From contig JAJFPB010000002.1 of assembly GCA_020881915.1 (NCBI GenBank), positions 1,984,001 through 2,048,000 on the forward strand: DNA of 64,000 nt, read 5' to 3'. Source of the DNA: Paramyrothecium sp. XJ0827 (lineage: Eukaryota; Ascomycota; Sordariomycetes; Hypocreales; Stachybotryaceae). Under the pieces are notes generated by a model. That model was not told where the DNA came from. It saw only the letters and a list, made by a program, of their open reading frames with translations, and did no database searches. Made by a program: the position numbers and the translations under genes. How positions within the stretch are numbered: position 1 is the first letter of the stretch; each line of letters starts with the position of its first letter. Below, one piece after another: positions 34,473 to 46,769 of the stretch.

Positions 34473-35254
34473 TGTGGGCGAGGTTGGGCGTCACGGGCAG
34501 CTGAGTAAAGTCTGTGGCAAACTGTGTGCTGGGGATCACGCTGAAATGCCAAACTGTTTTGTGCCAGGCAATCCTACACTTTGGGGGGGGTTTATCGTCG
34601 AGATCGCATAGTCGAGTTGAATTCCTAGTGTAGCTCAAGCGGCCAGCATCACCGCGTGCGTGTTGATGCCAAAGGGGGTAGGTAGGTGACGCAGAACCAA
34701 ATCTCCAGGGATTCAGTTCGAGAGGAGTACGCTCGCCTCGGATCTTGCACGTGGGAAACCGGTACGTCGAGCTTCAGAGTCTCTGGCACGAGGCAGGTCG
34801 TGGAGGTCGTTAGGGGGAGAGGAGGTCTCGCGTGTTGTCGTGGATGAGTGCGATTTGGCGATCTTCGTCGGCGACTCGAAATCCACTGGGCTCCTGAGAG
34901 GATAGAAGTGGTCCCCTCTTCAAATGCGACCCGCCACTCTAAGCGTCTGGTCCGTGCATCTAAGCTTTGGCCAGGAATGGAAAAGCCAAGAGCGTAGCAG
35001 TCGTCTGAAATTCAGCATCCCCTGTAGCTGCTGAATGATGACTAAAAGGGATGCTACAGGGGAAGGTAAAGGGATCGTACCATATTACCTGCACAGGGAG
35101 GAGCTCGACCTTATCTTATCTCCGGGGTCTCCAAGCTACCGTACCTTTTTGCCATAGATTGCCTACCTTACCTCAATTTGTTGGAGCTACGATTCAATGA
35201 CATCTTCACCTACAAGTTGAATTGTCTGCAGTCTCGCGCTGCACATATGATGTA
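34473..35254. promoter_or_regulatory. divergent promoter region AP-2 alpha / NDUFAF5-type gene
   Basis: 782 bp between divergent starts. Contains gggggtaggtaggtgacg near 34675, a perfect 10-bp inverted repeat with CCCCT/AGGGG ends (listed separately), and CCTTA motifs near 35150-35180. No coding region supported. Confidence 0.55.
35019..35062. promoter_or_regulatory. inverted repeat with two STRE-like cores
   Basis: CCCCTGTAGC (35019-35028) and its exact reverse complement GCTACAGGGG (35053-35062) enclose a 24-nt loop. Each arm ends in CCCCT/AGGGG, the core bound by Msn2/4-type zinc fingers in yeasts. It lies 193 bp upstream of the NDUFAF5-type start. Function is inferred only from the motif. 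Confidence 0.4.
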
Positions 35255-36384
35255 ATGTCAGCATGCACGCAAATGCCATTCGCTTTGCGCCTTGGTCTCT
35301 CGACGCTGCGTAAATCCGGTCTTCGCTCCAATTTAACCATCAAGCGAACCTACGCAGTGCAAGCCGCCGGGGCTCCTCGCTTTCAAGTCTTCAATCGTCG
35401 CACAAAATGGCTGCAAAAGGAACGTGCCGCTGCCAACACGGAGGATGGTCGCCAAGCGGATTACCTGAAGGATGAAGTTGCCATTCGGCTGTCAGAAAGA
35501 TTATTGGTAAGTGGGTGAAGCCTGGTAACAGGCCTCAATTCGTACTCACACTTGAGTAGGACATAAATCGACATTTCCCCAAAGTCCTGGATCTAGGTGC
35601 CAATTCCTGCAACTTGGCAAGAGCTTTGGTGCGAGAGAATCCGGATCCAGATCCTGCAATGGAAACCTCTCCGCCTCTGGCCAATCGCATCACGGAACTT
35701 GTGGCTGCAGACTCGTCAGAGTCTCTGCTGTACCGGGACGTTGGCCACGACTTCAACAAGAAGTTGAACATTACCCGCCAAGTTCTGGATGATGAAGAGA
35801 CCCTACCATACGAGCGCAACTCCTTTGACTTGGTGATGAGCTCATTGAGCCTACACTGGATCAATGACCTGCCCGGGATACTAACCCAGATCAACAACGT
35901 CCTCAAGCCTGATTGCCCTTTTATCGGAGCAATGCTAGGAGGTGACACGCTCTTCGAGTTGCGAACTTCGCTACAGCTTGCCGAGCAGGAACGAAGAGGC
36001 GGCATGTCCCCTCGTGTTTCCCCGTTGGCAGATGTGAGGGATGTTGGTGGATTACTTCAGAAAGCTGGGTTCAAAATGCTCACAGTTGACGTCGATGACA
36101 TCATCGTGGACTATCCTGACACCTTCGCCCTGATGCAGGATCTTCAGGCCATGGGCGAGGGAAATGCTATTCTGGGTAGGGAGATGGGACCGATCCGGAG
36201 AGATGTGCTACTGGCAAGTGAGGGCATATACCGAGAGCTGCACGGCAATGAGGACGGGTCCATTCCCGCGACGTTCAGGATCATTTACATGATTGGCTGG
36301 CATGAAAGTGAGGCGCAACCGAAGCCCCTGGCGAGAGGAAGCGGCCAGATAAACCTGAAGGACATTTTGGAGACTAAATCGTGA
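35255..36384 (+). CDS. NDUFAF5-type methyltransferase-fold complex I assembly factor
   Basis: A 358-aa mitochondrial protein, exons 35255-35506 and 35560-36384 with intron 35507-35559. In animals NDUFAF5 hydroxylates an Arg of the complex I subunit NDUFS7; the same role is inferred here. The N-terminus (from MPFALRLGLSTLRKSGLRS, starting at 35273, an alternative start) is Arg/Leu/Ser-rich without acids, a good presequence. QVFNRRTKWLQKERAA and YLKDEVAIRLSERL are family blocks. The SAM-site glycine loop reads VLDLGANSCNLA, spanning the intron boundary region. LPYERNSFDLVMSSLSLHWI followed by NDLPG is the strongest signature, then GGDTLFELRTSLQLAEQERR and SPLADVRDVGGLLQKAGF. Convergent with ARPC5. 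A two-codon upstream ORF (atgatgtaa) precedes the start. Confidence 0.92.
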
Positions 36385-36574
36385 AGGCATGGGAACAGGA
36401 ACTGTACGAAAGAACGCGAGTGTAAGATGAGCGGGCGCTAATTGCCGTCCACGCGTTGTGTAAAGTTTTAGAAATTACATATGAATCTATTGCGCAAGAT
36501 TCATAGCCCCTCTATTCCGGAAATATGGTCGGTCGAAGGCTACCAGCAGAGAGTAGCAGAAGACATCGTGCCCC

Positions 36575-37303
36575 TTAAACCCTGCGCCAATCCGTCATCG
36601 TCCGCCCAATGCAGCCCAACCCGGCCACTTCGACCACCTTTTCGTGCCAGCTCAAGAAGACGCTCATTGCTGCGCCAGCAGGCTCGTTCGATGCGCCGGG
36701 GCGTCCGGCAATCTGGCTGAATCCCGTAGACTGGGGTGTCACCTTGACCGGCGACCTCGAGGCGCCACCGCCGTGTCCTGCGGCCATCCCCTTGTAGCTG
36801 GACATGTATGTCAGTCCGTTGCGTGTGAAGTTGGGCGCGCAGTCGGCGGTCCTTACATGTACTTCATGAGCACGTCGAGGCATTCGCTGCCGCCCTCCGA
36901 TTCGTATATGCTCTTCAGCAGGGGGCTCATGTCGCTCGCTTTGATCGACTGGAGAACCTCTGCGATAATCTGCAGATGCGCTTCCTATTTTGAGCAGTTA
37001 CGCCGTCAGCTTCTGTTGTTCCATTTCCCACTGCGTCCTCCACTGCTCGAGTCTCGTGCTAGAACGTTCGGGTGTACGTGCCTTCGCTCCGTCCGTCCCA
37101 TTGTAGACGGGCGTCTCCAGGCACCCTCGGAGGGCACCCTCGGCGTCGCCGCCCCGGAGAAGCTGCCTGACCTGCCCGGAGAGCTGTTTGACCTCCGCCT
37201 CGCTGATTTCGGGCTGCGGAGGGTGGAGTGTGGAGGTGTCGAAGTTGACGGCTGAGTCTTCGGCCAGGGCGTCGATGTTGATCGTGCGCCAGGCATCGCT
37301 CAT
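36575..37303 (-). CDS. Arp2/3 complex subunit 5 (ARPC5, p16)
   Basis: Smallest subunit of the actin-nucleating Arp2/3 complex used at endocytic patches. 190 aa from exons 37303..37082, 36984..36857 and 36797..36575. The N-terminal WRTINIDALAEDSAVNFD is the ARPC5 opening. VRQLLRGGDAEGALRGCLE, EAHLQIIAEVLQSIKASDM and GSECLDVLMKY then YKGMA follow. The C-terminus SVFLSWHEKVVEVAGLGCI then GRTMTDWRRV is diagnostic. The first intron (36985-37081) begins GC, not GT (AAG|GCACGT...AAATAG); only this cut restores the frame and the family sequence GAKEAHL. The second intron (36798-36856) is GT-AG. An in-frame ATG 11 codons upstream (37336) is possible; 37303 is preferred because it starts at the conserved region. 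Confidence 0.93.
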
Positions 37304-40250
37304 CGTTGCGCTGGTGTGCTGCTGTATGATAGACATACTTGTGGTTGATACCCGTTCTCTTCAGGGTTTTCTGGTCTGGAATCAATGTCGGTAAGGCCGT
37401 GAACGCCTGGATTGTTCAAGGTTGAGCGCAATGGGACTGTTGTTGATGAAGCTGCGTCAGATGGCGGGGTGGGAATGACTTGAGGCTCTGGGGCGCAGGT
37501 CACCGAATAGGTACTTACTTACCTTAGAGTTGGCTGGTCCAAGGGCTCAGTGCTCCACTCTCAGCAGTGTCGTTTGACCTGCCGGTAGCTACAATCCTCC
37601 AACGAGTCATCTTCAGATTCCTATGAATTATGGGATAAACATCTGTCGAACTCAAAACTTGTTCTTCTCCCGCTTTCAACCCAAGTTGTTGATATATCAT
37701 TGTCTTACTAGAAGTAATCCCCACCACCTAGCTATGCTCTCATGTTCACTGTGGGCTCTTCGTCATGCTACGATGGTTCAAAAGGGTTATTTCCTCCAGC
37801 ACTCGTGAAGAAATGAATATTCTGGAACCAACCAGCACATTGGGAAAACATTACCTATTTACATCAGCTACTGAATGCTTCTGTGCGTCATCCAGACATC
37901 AAAAAGGTGAAGACGGTTTGGAATCGCCACCACTAGATACTGCTACCCTAAACCAACATGGTGACCTGCTCGTTCCTAGTGCCGGCGAGTCTTTTGTGGA
38001 ACCCCCGACATACTGGCTGTACGAGCATCTAACGACGATGCGCAGTCCCTGCAGTGCTTGATGTTGCAGTCGGAAGAGCTCCCCGTCTCGGAGGTGCGCA
38101 TGCGCCTCAAATAACAAGGGCTGACGTTAGTCCGGGGATCCGCCTACCCCTACAGCATCAAAACTGCCAGTGTAGCAAATACTGAGGAAAATACGACACA
38201 ACACACTTCCACGAACCAACGGTCTCACTCTTCTGACCTTTGGCGTTTCTCAGGTAATATGTTCAGAGAAAACCCCAGCTCACGTTGCCCGCGCATAGGT
38301 CAGGTGCTGTCAAGCGAATCCGTTGCTGCACTGCGTCCCATTGGTTCAGAGCTTGCTGTCAATCGCAACAAGCGTACTCTGTACCGAGGCACGAAACCCT
38401 GGATTAGTGAATGGTTGTGGCTCAATTTGAACTCGGCTACCCGCAGAAACGGGACGACAGCCGATGGCAGGAGCGCTCGCCTAGTATTTTAAGTGGTGCT
38501 TCATGGATGTCAATCGCGGCCAGCAAGCAAATATTACCGAATACGGGTTCGGGGAGGGACAAGTGGCTGGTTCCATCCGTGACTGAGGAAGTAGATCGTG
38601 CTTCCAGAAAACACCGACTTGCCTGGTTTGGGATGCCTGTCAAGAAAGAGACCCACATGTTTTCCTTCCTCATTCCGGATGATGAAGAAGTCCAAAGCCA
38701 AGGATTTGATGGATGGGATTACTGGGCCCTGTGTTCGGGAGCGCTCCGCGGTGTCTGGAGCTGTCCTGTCCAGGCTTAGGCCCCGGGGCTAGAGCCTTCT
38801 GAGCTAGAACCCGACGGCTTGGTGATTGTCCGGGGTCATGCTCAACAACGTGGAATTGAGATTGTCGAGCTCGATGCGTGCAGGGAGCGCAGCTTGCTTC
38901 TGACCGTTGAGACCGCGAACGGGTCGAGATAACTCTGTCGAACCAGGAATCTTCGCAAACACATGGATCGGTGTAACAGTCCCAGCCCACGGAGTCAGCC
39001 GGGGCAAAGGGTCTTCTCAAAGCCTGCTAGCCATGGATCAACCCGGATGCAGGGCTCCCACACGGCCGACGCATAAGCCAGTAACCAACGAGTCCTGTCA
39101 AGCTGACCACTCATTGTTACTGCAGGAGAAGTGCCGCTACTTGGCGCCAGAATGTGCGATCACTGCTCGAGAAGGTGTCGAAGCAAGCACCAAGTACGGA
39201 AACGGCTATTTTCCGAGAGCACGAGTCGAGGATTGACAAGCTGACCCGAAGCATGAAATAACCCTCGGTTGATCGCCTTGGAATTACATGGACCTGACTC
39301 AGGATGGAATCTCAGCATTGTGTTTTGGAACCCAAGAAAACCGCAACCCAGAGCCCGTCTCCATGGGACAAGGGCTTTAGCGTACCGTTCCAGTGGTCAG
39401 TGGTCGGGAGGTGCATGGACAGGAAGGCAGCTAAGACTGCAACGGTAAGCTTTGTTCTCTGGTTCAGGCAAGCAAGCAAAGGTTGCCCTCTGCACCAACC
39501 AAACTCCGGGATCATCTTCAACTGAGACAACCGCCTGCTATCCGTCCATGCCAGGTTCCACGGAGCAATCCCGATTGTCTCGCGAGCAACACGTTCCGGG
39601 GACCCGGCCGGGATGGCATGGTGGATCACAACGCCCGCAGGACACTCACTCCCGTGAGGATGCCTGAGAGGCGCGGGATGGGATACGGAGCACGAATTTC
39701 TCGCTCGCTAAAATGCTGCCGAGGAGTGACTGGGGTCTCGTTGACCACGATCAGGGGGTAGCTCCCGTCCCAAAGTTCCCCAGGCGAGCTTGTTGATTCC
39801 TCCCGGACCTCGTGTGGGCCGGTCAGTAAGGCCAGGTACCTTATTACCTACCTAGTGTGTGCGCTTGCGCGGGTGTGTCCGGACGGACAGATGCACTGTA
39901 CAACCTGTGATGGCCACAGAGAAGGTCCTTGCCTAGCCACTGCAGCCAGCTACCTCATCCGGTATTGATGATGGCATAGCCCTCGAATTAGGTGAGATGG
40001 CCGTGATCATGACTCTTGCGGCGCTAGAAAATAGGGGACGTGGGGGAAAAGGAAGGAAGCATTGAGGTAAGGTGACGCCATGAAACTGTTCTCATCACAT
40101 GACCTGGATGGAGTGCGCTGCGGCCTGCACAGGCGACATGTGGAAGCATTCGAGAAGCCGCAATGTTTCAGTGCCACATGCTCTGATGACGGCCTCCTGC
40201 ATTTCTAGGCCACGGCAGGGTCCTCACATGGTACAGTATGTTTCGTCAAC
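37304..40250. other. gene-poor region, left part
   Basis: About 2.9 kb without a supported gene. It contains scattered CCTTA/CCTA motifs (37512-37525, 39836-39852) and many frames under 125 codons with no domain. Composition is ordinary, not AT-rich, so it does not look like heavily RIP-mutated transposon DNA. Confidence 0.5.
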
Positions 40251-40252
40251 AA

Positions 40253-40342
40253 CCTAAGGCAAGCTACGGTAGGTAGGTAAGGTAGGCTTGATGATTCATC
40301 AGGTACCCTACAATACCTTACCTTGCCTTACATTGCCTTGAG
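40253..40342. repeat. imperfect inverted repeat built from GGTAAGGTAGG units
   Basis: The left arm 40253-40286 ends in GGTAGGTAGGTAAGGTAGG. The right arm 40314-40342 reads ATACCTTACCTTGCCTTACA and then TTGCCTTGA, close to the reverse complement of the left. About 27 bp lie between. Both arms also share AAGGCAA/TTGCCTT at their outer ends, so a long imperfect hairpin is possible in DNA or RNA. Confidence 0.6.
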
Positions 40343-43300
40343 TTATGATGCTGGAGTACAAAAGGCACCGATGCTCAGTCTGGCTAGGTTGACTGGACTG
40401 CGGGAGGATGAAGGCCAAGTCCCACTCGGTGAGCGAGTAGAGGACACGCCCCCTTGTTTCAACGGCCCAGCACGCGGCGCAGGGCCCCCATTTGGCCGTT
40501 GAAGCACCGCGTCGCCAAAATTACCCTAGGAGGGACAGCTAATGCAGGAACAAGGGTGTCAGGCCCGGTTTGATTAGCTGGGCGATTGAGTAAGCTGGCC
40601 CGACACGTGTGCAGCGACGCTTCCTGGGATGGAACCCTACCTTGCCTATCCGGTTGGCCTGTGGCCCCCCGATTCTGACGGTGGAGGTACTTTGCTCGCG
40701 TGGGAAGATACCTCACCAGTACAAAGACCCGGCTGTCCATACCTGGAACTTGCTCCGCGACTAGTAAACGAGGCACAGCCAAAGTGAATGGGTGGGTGAG
40801 TTGATGGCCTGGGATCCGTGTCGTGACGGTATGTAATCTCACTCTGCCCAACCAAACGTCCACCCAAACCGGAATGATGACACGGACCAGGACGAAGGAT
40901 GAAATGGCAACCACCCTCTTCCCGGCTCCTATCAGCGATCGTGGTGAAGGTCTGTGTAGCAAAGATGATGACAGACCAGGCCACAAACATGATGATAGTA
41001 CGGGATAATATAGGCCACCAGTCACCTCAAAATAGGACAATCCTGTTGTGGTGGTAGGCGTAGCCTTGGTAGTGTGGATGCAAAGCCATCTGTATCATCC
41101 TCGCAGCGCCTTCCACGGGAAGTGGCCCTGTCTCCGGCTGGGCGGCCAGTAAGAATTCGCGGCAGCATCAAGGTTGCACGCCCGTTTCTAGAGTGTCTGG
41201 CTCGGTTTCTGGCGTCTTGGCTGACCAGACTACCACCTCGGTGGCTAGAATACTTCCAGAAGCTCTACAAGTGGGATCCCGGCGGCTTCCAAGCTTCCCA
41301 GGACGGCCCTAAGCCCCCCCACGCGCCTCTTACCTCACCGAGCAATCGTCTCCGTCTCAGCTACCTTGACGTGTGGTCACCGAAGCAATCAGACAAACTA
41401 AGGGGACATTGGGCCAATGCGTTGATATCGCTTGTTTGCGGTACCTGACTACAAACCCCCTTTTTTCGCTTATCCTGGAACGTCCTGGAGAAACATGGCT
41501 TGCGAAGAATCGTCGTCAGTGGCCGAAACAAGACAAAATGCTCAAAGCCACGCGGCAGCTGCACCACCAATGTCTTGCCAGAATTCTTCAGCGCCTTACA
41601 CCGTAACCTCACACCGAATAGCGTCCGCTAAACACCCTTAACGAGAAAAGGATGCCTTCCGAACGCGTGTGCCCGGGGGTCACTGGCAGGGGATCGTGTG
41701 CCACTTTTCGACGCATGGAAGGCCGCCAGTCTCGCTCCAGAATGATTCCCCACGTGTCTGCAACACACCTCAATCATTCACGCACCCCTTCCCTTCGTAG
41801 GGCCTTATTTTGTGTTGTACGGCCTAGTGGCATAGAGACGGCCTGTCTATGCAAAGAACAAGGATCCTTTAATTCCTGAAACTGATGAATCAAGGGCTCG
41901 GCAGCGTTTGTACCTGAATTCACAATTCGCCTTCTCGCTCAAGTCCCACGCCTGGCCCGAGACCATGAAGACCAGGCGAGACCCACCTTATGCTCTAGTT
42001 CTGTGGCGGGCCATGTTCAGGATAGGCAGTTTGGTGTTGATATTCTATCCCGCCTTAGTAGACGTCTCGATGATTTCACCTAGATTGAACCGCCTTGTCA
42101 TGCATCAGGCAAACAGGAGCACCATCCTCAGAATCATGCCGTTTATCTGCAGGATGTTTGAGAAGAAGAGCGTCGTATTCTCGAAACGCGGAACGAAAAG
42201 GGGCCAGCCAAACGTCTCCCATCAAATTGAGATCCACAAAGGCCATTAGAACCATGTCGCCGTGCTCGTTGTCCCCATAGTTGGACAAGCAACAAATTCA
42301 TGCCACTATGTCGTCGTCCCATCCTTCGGCCGACCCCACGTAAGTCCCTGAAGATCACCTTTGCAGCCAGGCAACAGGTTTGCCACTTCCTGGAGCTACC
42401 GGCAACCTGGGACGGTTCCGGCACTATGGCCTTGGGTTCACGGTACCGCCACTCTGGTCCAGTGCACATTTTGTCGGCGTCGCCGGCTCATCCCGCTTCG
42501 CAATACCTGCATACGGGATAGAACTCTCGTGCTGGAAACTCTATTGCGTCATTCGCTGTGTTCTACTTACGTTGCAAAGAGTTGAAGAGGTGTAATTATA
42601 GCTTCCCGCAGCTCATGCTGCTGTGTGCCACTGTTAGCGTTATTGGTATTGCTGACATACAACCCAAGGGTAAGCAGAGATACGCCCTGCCTTGGAATGA
42701 TTACATCTGCCGACCTGTATGACCAGCAACATTGTTGCCTGCGGCTTCACGTAGGCTGAGGACTTCTGAGCGGAATCTGACCAAGGCCTCCGGGGGCGAT
42801 ATGCAATGATGAGATGTGGGGTATTCGCTGCACGACCCAAAGTCGCTACACATAGGCTAGGTAAAAGGGGATCATGCTGCTGGCTTGCCACGACTGCAGC
42901 GAAAGCCGGCTGAGCTTTCGTGTTCTGGTGTAGCAGGAGAACTGCTAATAATAAACCACCACACGGCTGCTGGCTGCTGCAGGCACTCGCTCGGGTAAGT
43001 GGCAGCCGTGCTATCCTCGAACCTCTTGCTCAGGTAGATCATTGGCCACCTTATCCTCAGCCCCCGTAGGGTTACAGCTGGGACATTCAGCTCTTCCCCC
43101 ATACTAGTATTTGACATAGTAGCATCGAGAACCAGATAGGCTGTGTGTGTATTTCTTGAGAGATTCCTCATCTATGGAGGGCTGTAGATGCAACAAGCTG
43201 TATGGTTATAAAAACAAAATAAATGCTGTTAGGTGAAAGAGAGAAGGGAGATCGTGATGGCAAAGTATGACATCTGACTTCTGCAAACAGGTCGACACTT

Positions 43301-44220
43301 CATAGTTCTAGATGGTGGAGTCCAAATAAGCACAAATGACACGATTGAGACCAGCATCAGACTCTCCGTCATCCGCGAAGCCCATGGCTCCGCCACTCGT
43401 ATCTCATGTTTCCTTATTCTGCAAACGATTCGGCTACATGCAAGAACATGCCACCAATCGGGAAAAAGCAGGGCTTCCGGGTTGGATGTCATGACAGTTC
43501 CTGACAAAACGACTTGCTATGCCTGCGTTCGCCGTCTAAGCCACGTCAGAAATGCACAGTGTGAGCGGAGCTGACAATTTTTTCTTTCTGATGTTGGCTG
43601 ACCCGTTGTGGTGAGGTTTAGTTTCTGGGAAGACGGGCGGATGCATCCGCGCCAAGTGGCGTTTGTCTACTGCTAGTGGCAGCGGCAGCGGGCCGGTTGA
43701 GCTCAGTATTCAAGCGCCTGCTTGAAGATGTACGGGAGGTGGGAAAGGCAGCCGGTTGGTTTGGATTGGCGACAAGCCCCCGAGGACGGTTTCTGTAACT
43801 TAGTTTGTGAGACCCGCAAACCACCGAGACGGAAGCCAAAATTGGGCCGCACGGCCGAATGACGAGTAATATGAGATGAGACAGCGCAACAGATCGATTG
43901 AGAGCAAGGGGGGATCTCGCCTCAGGAAGGGTCTGAATCCACACAAACAGGTTAAAAATAAAATAAAAAAAGAAGTTGCAAAGGCAGGTAATATTAAAAA
44001 TTTTCACTTCAACGCAGCATGAAAGTAACAGTCTCAACCAGCGGCGCCTTTGTCTTTGTTTCCTCTGACAAGACAAACGCGTGATGAAGCGAGAAAAGGA
44101 AGAATACAAGCATCCCACAACCAACACTAGCATCTTAATGTGACGCCACTCCGATTGTCGAAACCCGCGTCAGCGTCCAAGAGTTTCCCCTCAAAGCACC
44201 GACCCCGTGAATCAGGACTG
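40343..44220. other. gene-poor region, middle part
   Basis: About 3.9 kb. It contains a perfect 10-bp inverted repeat TTCAACGGCC ... GGCCGTTGAA (40458-40467 and 40494-40503). Open frames at 40459-41040 (193 codons), 42872-43171 and 43618-44133 lack domains and show biased, arginine/serine-rich translations typical of chance frames. No gene is called. Confidence 0.5.
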
Positions 44221-44229
44221 ATTCAGGAG

Positions 44230-44335
44230 CAAATACACACACACGCACACGCACATGCAAACGCGCGCGCGCACACACACACACACACATACAAACCTGC
44301 ACGTGTCATTGCGCCAGCGCCAGCGCCAGCGCCGG
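44230..44335. repeat. (CA)n/(CG)n microsatellite and GCCAGC repeat
   Basis: Alternating purine-pyrimidine tract, acacacacacgcacacgc and so on to about 44290, including GCGCGCGCGC; such DNA can adopt Z-form. It is followed at about 44312-44335 by four to five copies of the hexamer GCCAGC. Confidence 0.85.
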
Positions 44336-46575
44336 CAAGCCTTGGCTGAGTTGCCTAGTGGGATCTACGCGAGTCGCAAACACTGACAAAGGTGGACAGA
44401 GCTCCGAATGATTGCAAACTCACCTCCGTAGAAAAAAGCTTGAAAGGACAGGTTTTGCTTTCTCACATGGTTGAAGGTGGACTGTGCTGGGTGCCAGACA
44501 TGACCGGGAATCCCAGAGATTCGGTCGGGCAAGGGGGTGCGGCTGCTCGGGAAACGAACGAGATGAGCGGGATCTTGACAGAAGACAAAGATCCGTAATA
44601 AATGACGAGTGACAAACTGGCCGTGTAAGATAAGGCACTGAAGTTGGGGGGGGAAAGGAACCTAGGAAAGGCAATGTAAGGAGGCAACGTATGGCTGGGT
44701 CGTCTACACGTCACTGCACTGGAAACAACACTTCAACAATCGGGCATAGTTAGAATGGGACATTCCGACCTGCTCGTAGGCCACACCTGGGAATGCCATA
44801 TTCCTTCTCCTTGTCCGTCTTCTTTCAGTAAGGTACTGCACCGTACCTGTTGGTAAAGTACGGGAAAACGAAATTAAAGATCGAAGGGGGAAAAGATTAA
44901 AAGAAACACAAATCCCCCCCAAACGGGCCCGTGACTAACTAGAAGCACCCTAATGCGGTAGCGCTGCGTAGCGTAAGGTACCCGAAAGCAAAATCTCCAC
45001 CACACCCAACCTGTTGCCCCTGGTTCCCCTGGATCCCTGCCTTCTTTGCTCGTCCCCTGTTCCCCAGCAGTCCCGGTGCAACGGGGAGACAGCCCGGCCC
45101 TCCCAAAGCAGAGGCCGTCCTGACCCTCAACCAGGCACCTGGACACCCTCGAATGCTGGATGCTGATGTCCCATTCCCGCCGGGCCACACCCCCCTGAGC
45201 TCCCAGGTAGCGCTACCGCACGCCCCCCTACAGTGGGCACGGCACATGCCCGTACTTCTACCTGGCGAGGCATGGCCATGGCCCCCTGTCTGTCAGATGT
45301 ACACTCTGCCCGCGCTTGGGGGGCGTGGGACTGTTGCCGGAAGTACAGCACCGTAGAGCATGGCGAGGTGCCAAGTACCAGTGTCAGAGTCACTTTCCTC
45401 ACCTCGCGGATCGGCGTCCATGCCTTCGCCGAAAGCCCAAGGTACCTTGCCTTTCCTTTACTGCACCCACTAGAATCCCCCCCTGGCCTTCTAGAGCCCA
45501 CCGGGGTGGTTTCTGGGCCAGGCACACCCTTCCTTGGTTGTCATTCCCCCGGGAGAAGCAAATGGGAAATTTCCCAGCCTGGTCCTGTTGGGTTTTAATT
45601 TTTTTTCTGGTCTGGGCTTTTTTTTTTCTTTCCTTCTTCTGTCTTCTCTGCTTGCTGATTTCATCAGGGCGTTTTTTTTTCTCTTCCTGACCCTTCACTT
45701 TCCTCCCCCTACGGGGTGTAGCTACAGCAAAAAGACGGGTGTACCTCTTGCCTTACTGTTGGACGCCCACCCCTTCCTCCCTCCCGAACGTGAAGTTGGA
45801 CTTTATACAAAAGCTCTGTCTTCCGCACCCTCCAGACCTCATCCTCACCTGGTCTTGCTATTCCCTCCATAAACCCTTCACAAGCTAATTGCTTTGGTTC
45901 TCACCCGTCCAAAGACATTCCTCAACATTTGCCTCCGGCTACCCTCAGCTAAGAACCTCATTTCGGCTGTGCGATATTGAAAGACACACCCGCTTCAATT
46001 TGCTCTGCCTCGCACGACTCGCCTATCTCCCCCCCTACACTCTCGGCCCTTAAGAGAGTCGCACCAGAAGCATTCTTCGCACGCAGTCGACCTGTTTGCG
46101 ATCCCGCTTGCGCGCACCCGAGGCACCAGCATCTTGTTGCTACTGTCCGGCTCCCCAACTTGGTCTTGATCTACACGACCCGTTACCCTCCGTTTCAATA
46201 CTTGGACGTTGCGCCGCATCGCCGAACAACCCTCGCACAAACGAAATTCAGCAATCTTCGGCTCATCCAGTCGAGTCTTGTCACTCCGCCTGCTCGCCAT
46301 TATCCGCGACAGCAATATCTACTTCGTGTCGCTTTACCCGACGCGCCGGTGCCGACACTCCACGTCTCGTCTACAACGACTTCCATTGCTTGAGCTGCAC
46401 CGCCGAAACAATCCAATAATATTGGTGACGCTTCGCCACTTGGCAGCCATCCGGCATTCTCTGGCCATCTCGTCCAATCGTCTCGCACTTGCCTTCAACT
46501 TGCTACTGGTTGCTCCCTTGTCAGCGTCTGCCTTGTTCAATAATCTACGGCTTTGCTGTCACACCACATCACAAT
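44336..46575. other. pyrimidine-rich leader-like region
   Basis: No protein gene seen. From about 45590 the plus strand becomes strongly pyrimidine-rich (ttttttttctttccttcttc near 45620, then long CT-rich DNA to 46560). This is typical of promoters and 5' leaders of strongly expressed fungal genes and points to a plus-strand transcript entering the small gene at 46770. On the minus strand, 44690 down to 44420 is also pyrimidine-rich, so a second, leftward leader is possible. Confidence 0.45.
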
Positions 46576-46730
46576 GTGAGTCACAATCGCTTCCAAATCA
46601 TTTGTTCCGTATTGTCGTGTCGCACATTCTTCAGAATGCCTTTGTAGGCTCTGCTGTTGGCTTTCATTTATAAGAAATGGGCCAGCCTCGATAACTTACA
46701 AGTGCTTGTTGCTAACAACGTCTTGCGCAG
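46576..46730 (+). other. predicted 5'UTR intron
   Basis: Complete intron signals on the plus strand: donor GTGAGT at 46576, branch site GCTAAC near 46710-46716, acceptor TTGCGCAG ending at 46730. It follows the CT-rich leader and precedes the 31-codon ORF by 39 nt. The strength of all three signals suggests a real transcript. Confidence 0.55.
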
Positions 46731-46769
46731 CCGATCGGCCATTTCGTGAGCATCACAAAATTAATCACA

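Noticed and set aside
38930..38960. Sequence resembling a tRNA B-box (ggttcgaca on the minus strand)
   Set aside because: Lacks the conserved CC after the T-loop and there is no A-box or cloverleaf nearby.
40459..41040. 193-codon minus-strand frame
   Set aside because: No recognisable domain, Arg/Val/Leu-biased chance composition, no supporting intron or leader signals.
42640..43171. Two overlapping minus-strand frames (99 and 83 codons)
   Set aside because: I tried to join them by splicing but found no consensus intron that keeps phase; no family match.
43618..44133. 171-codon minus-strand frame with Cys/Leu-rich start
   Set aside because: Composition follows local base bias; crosses an AT tract; no family resemblance.
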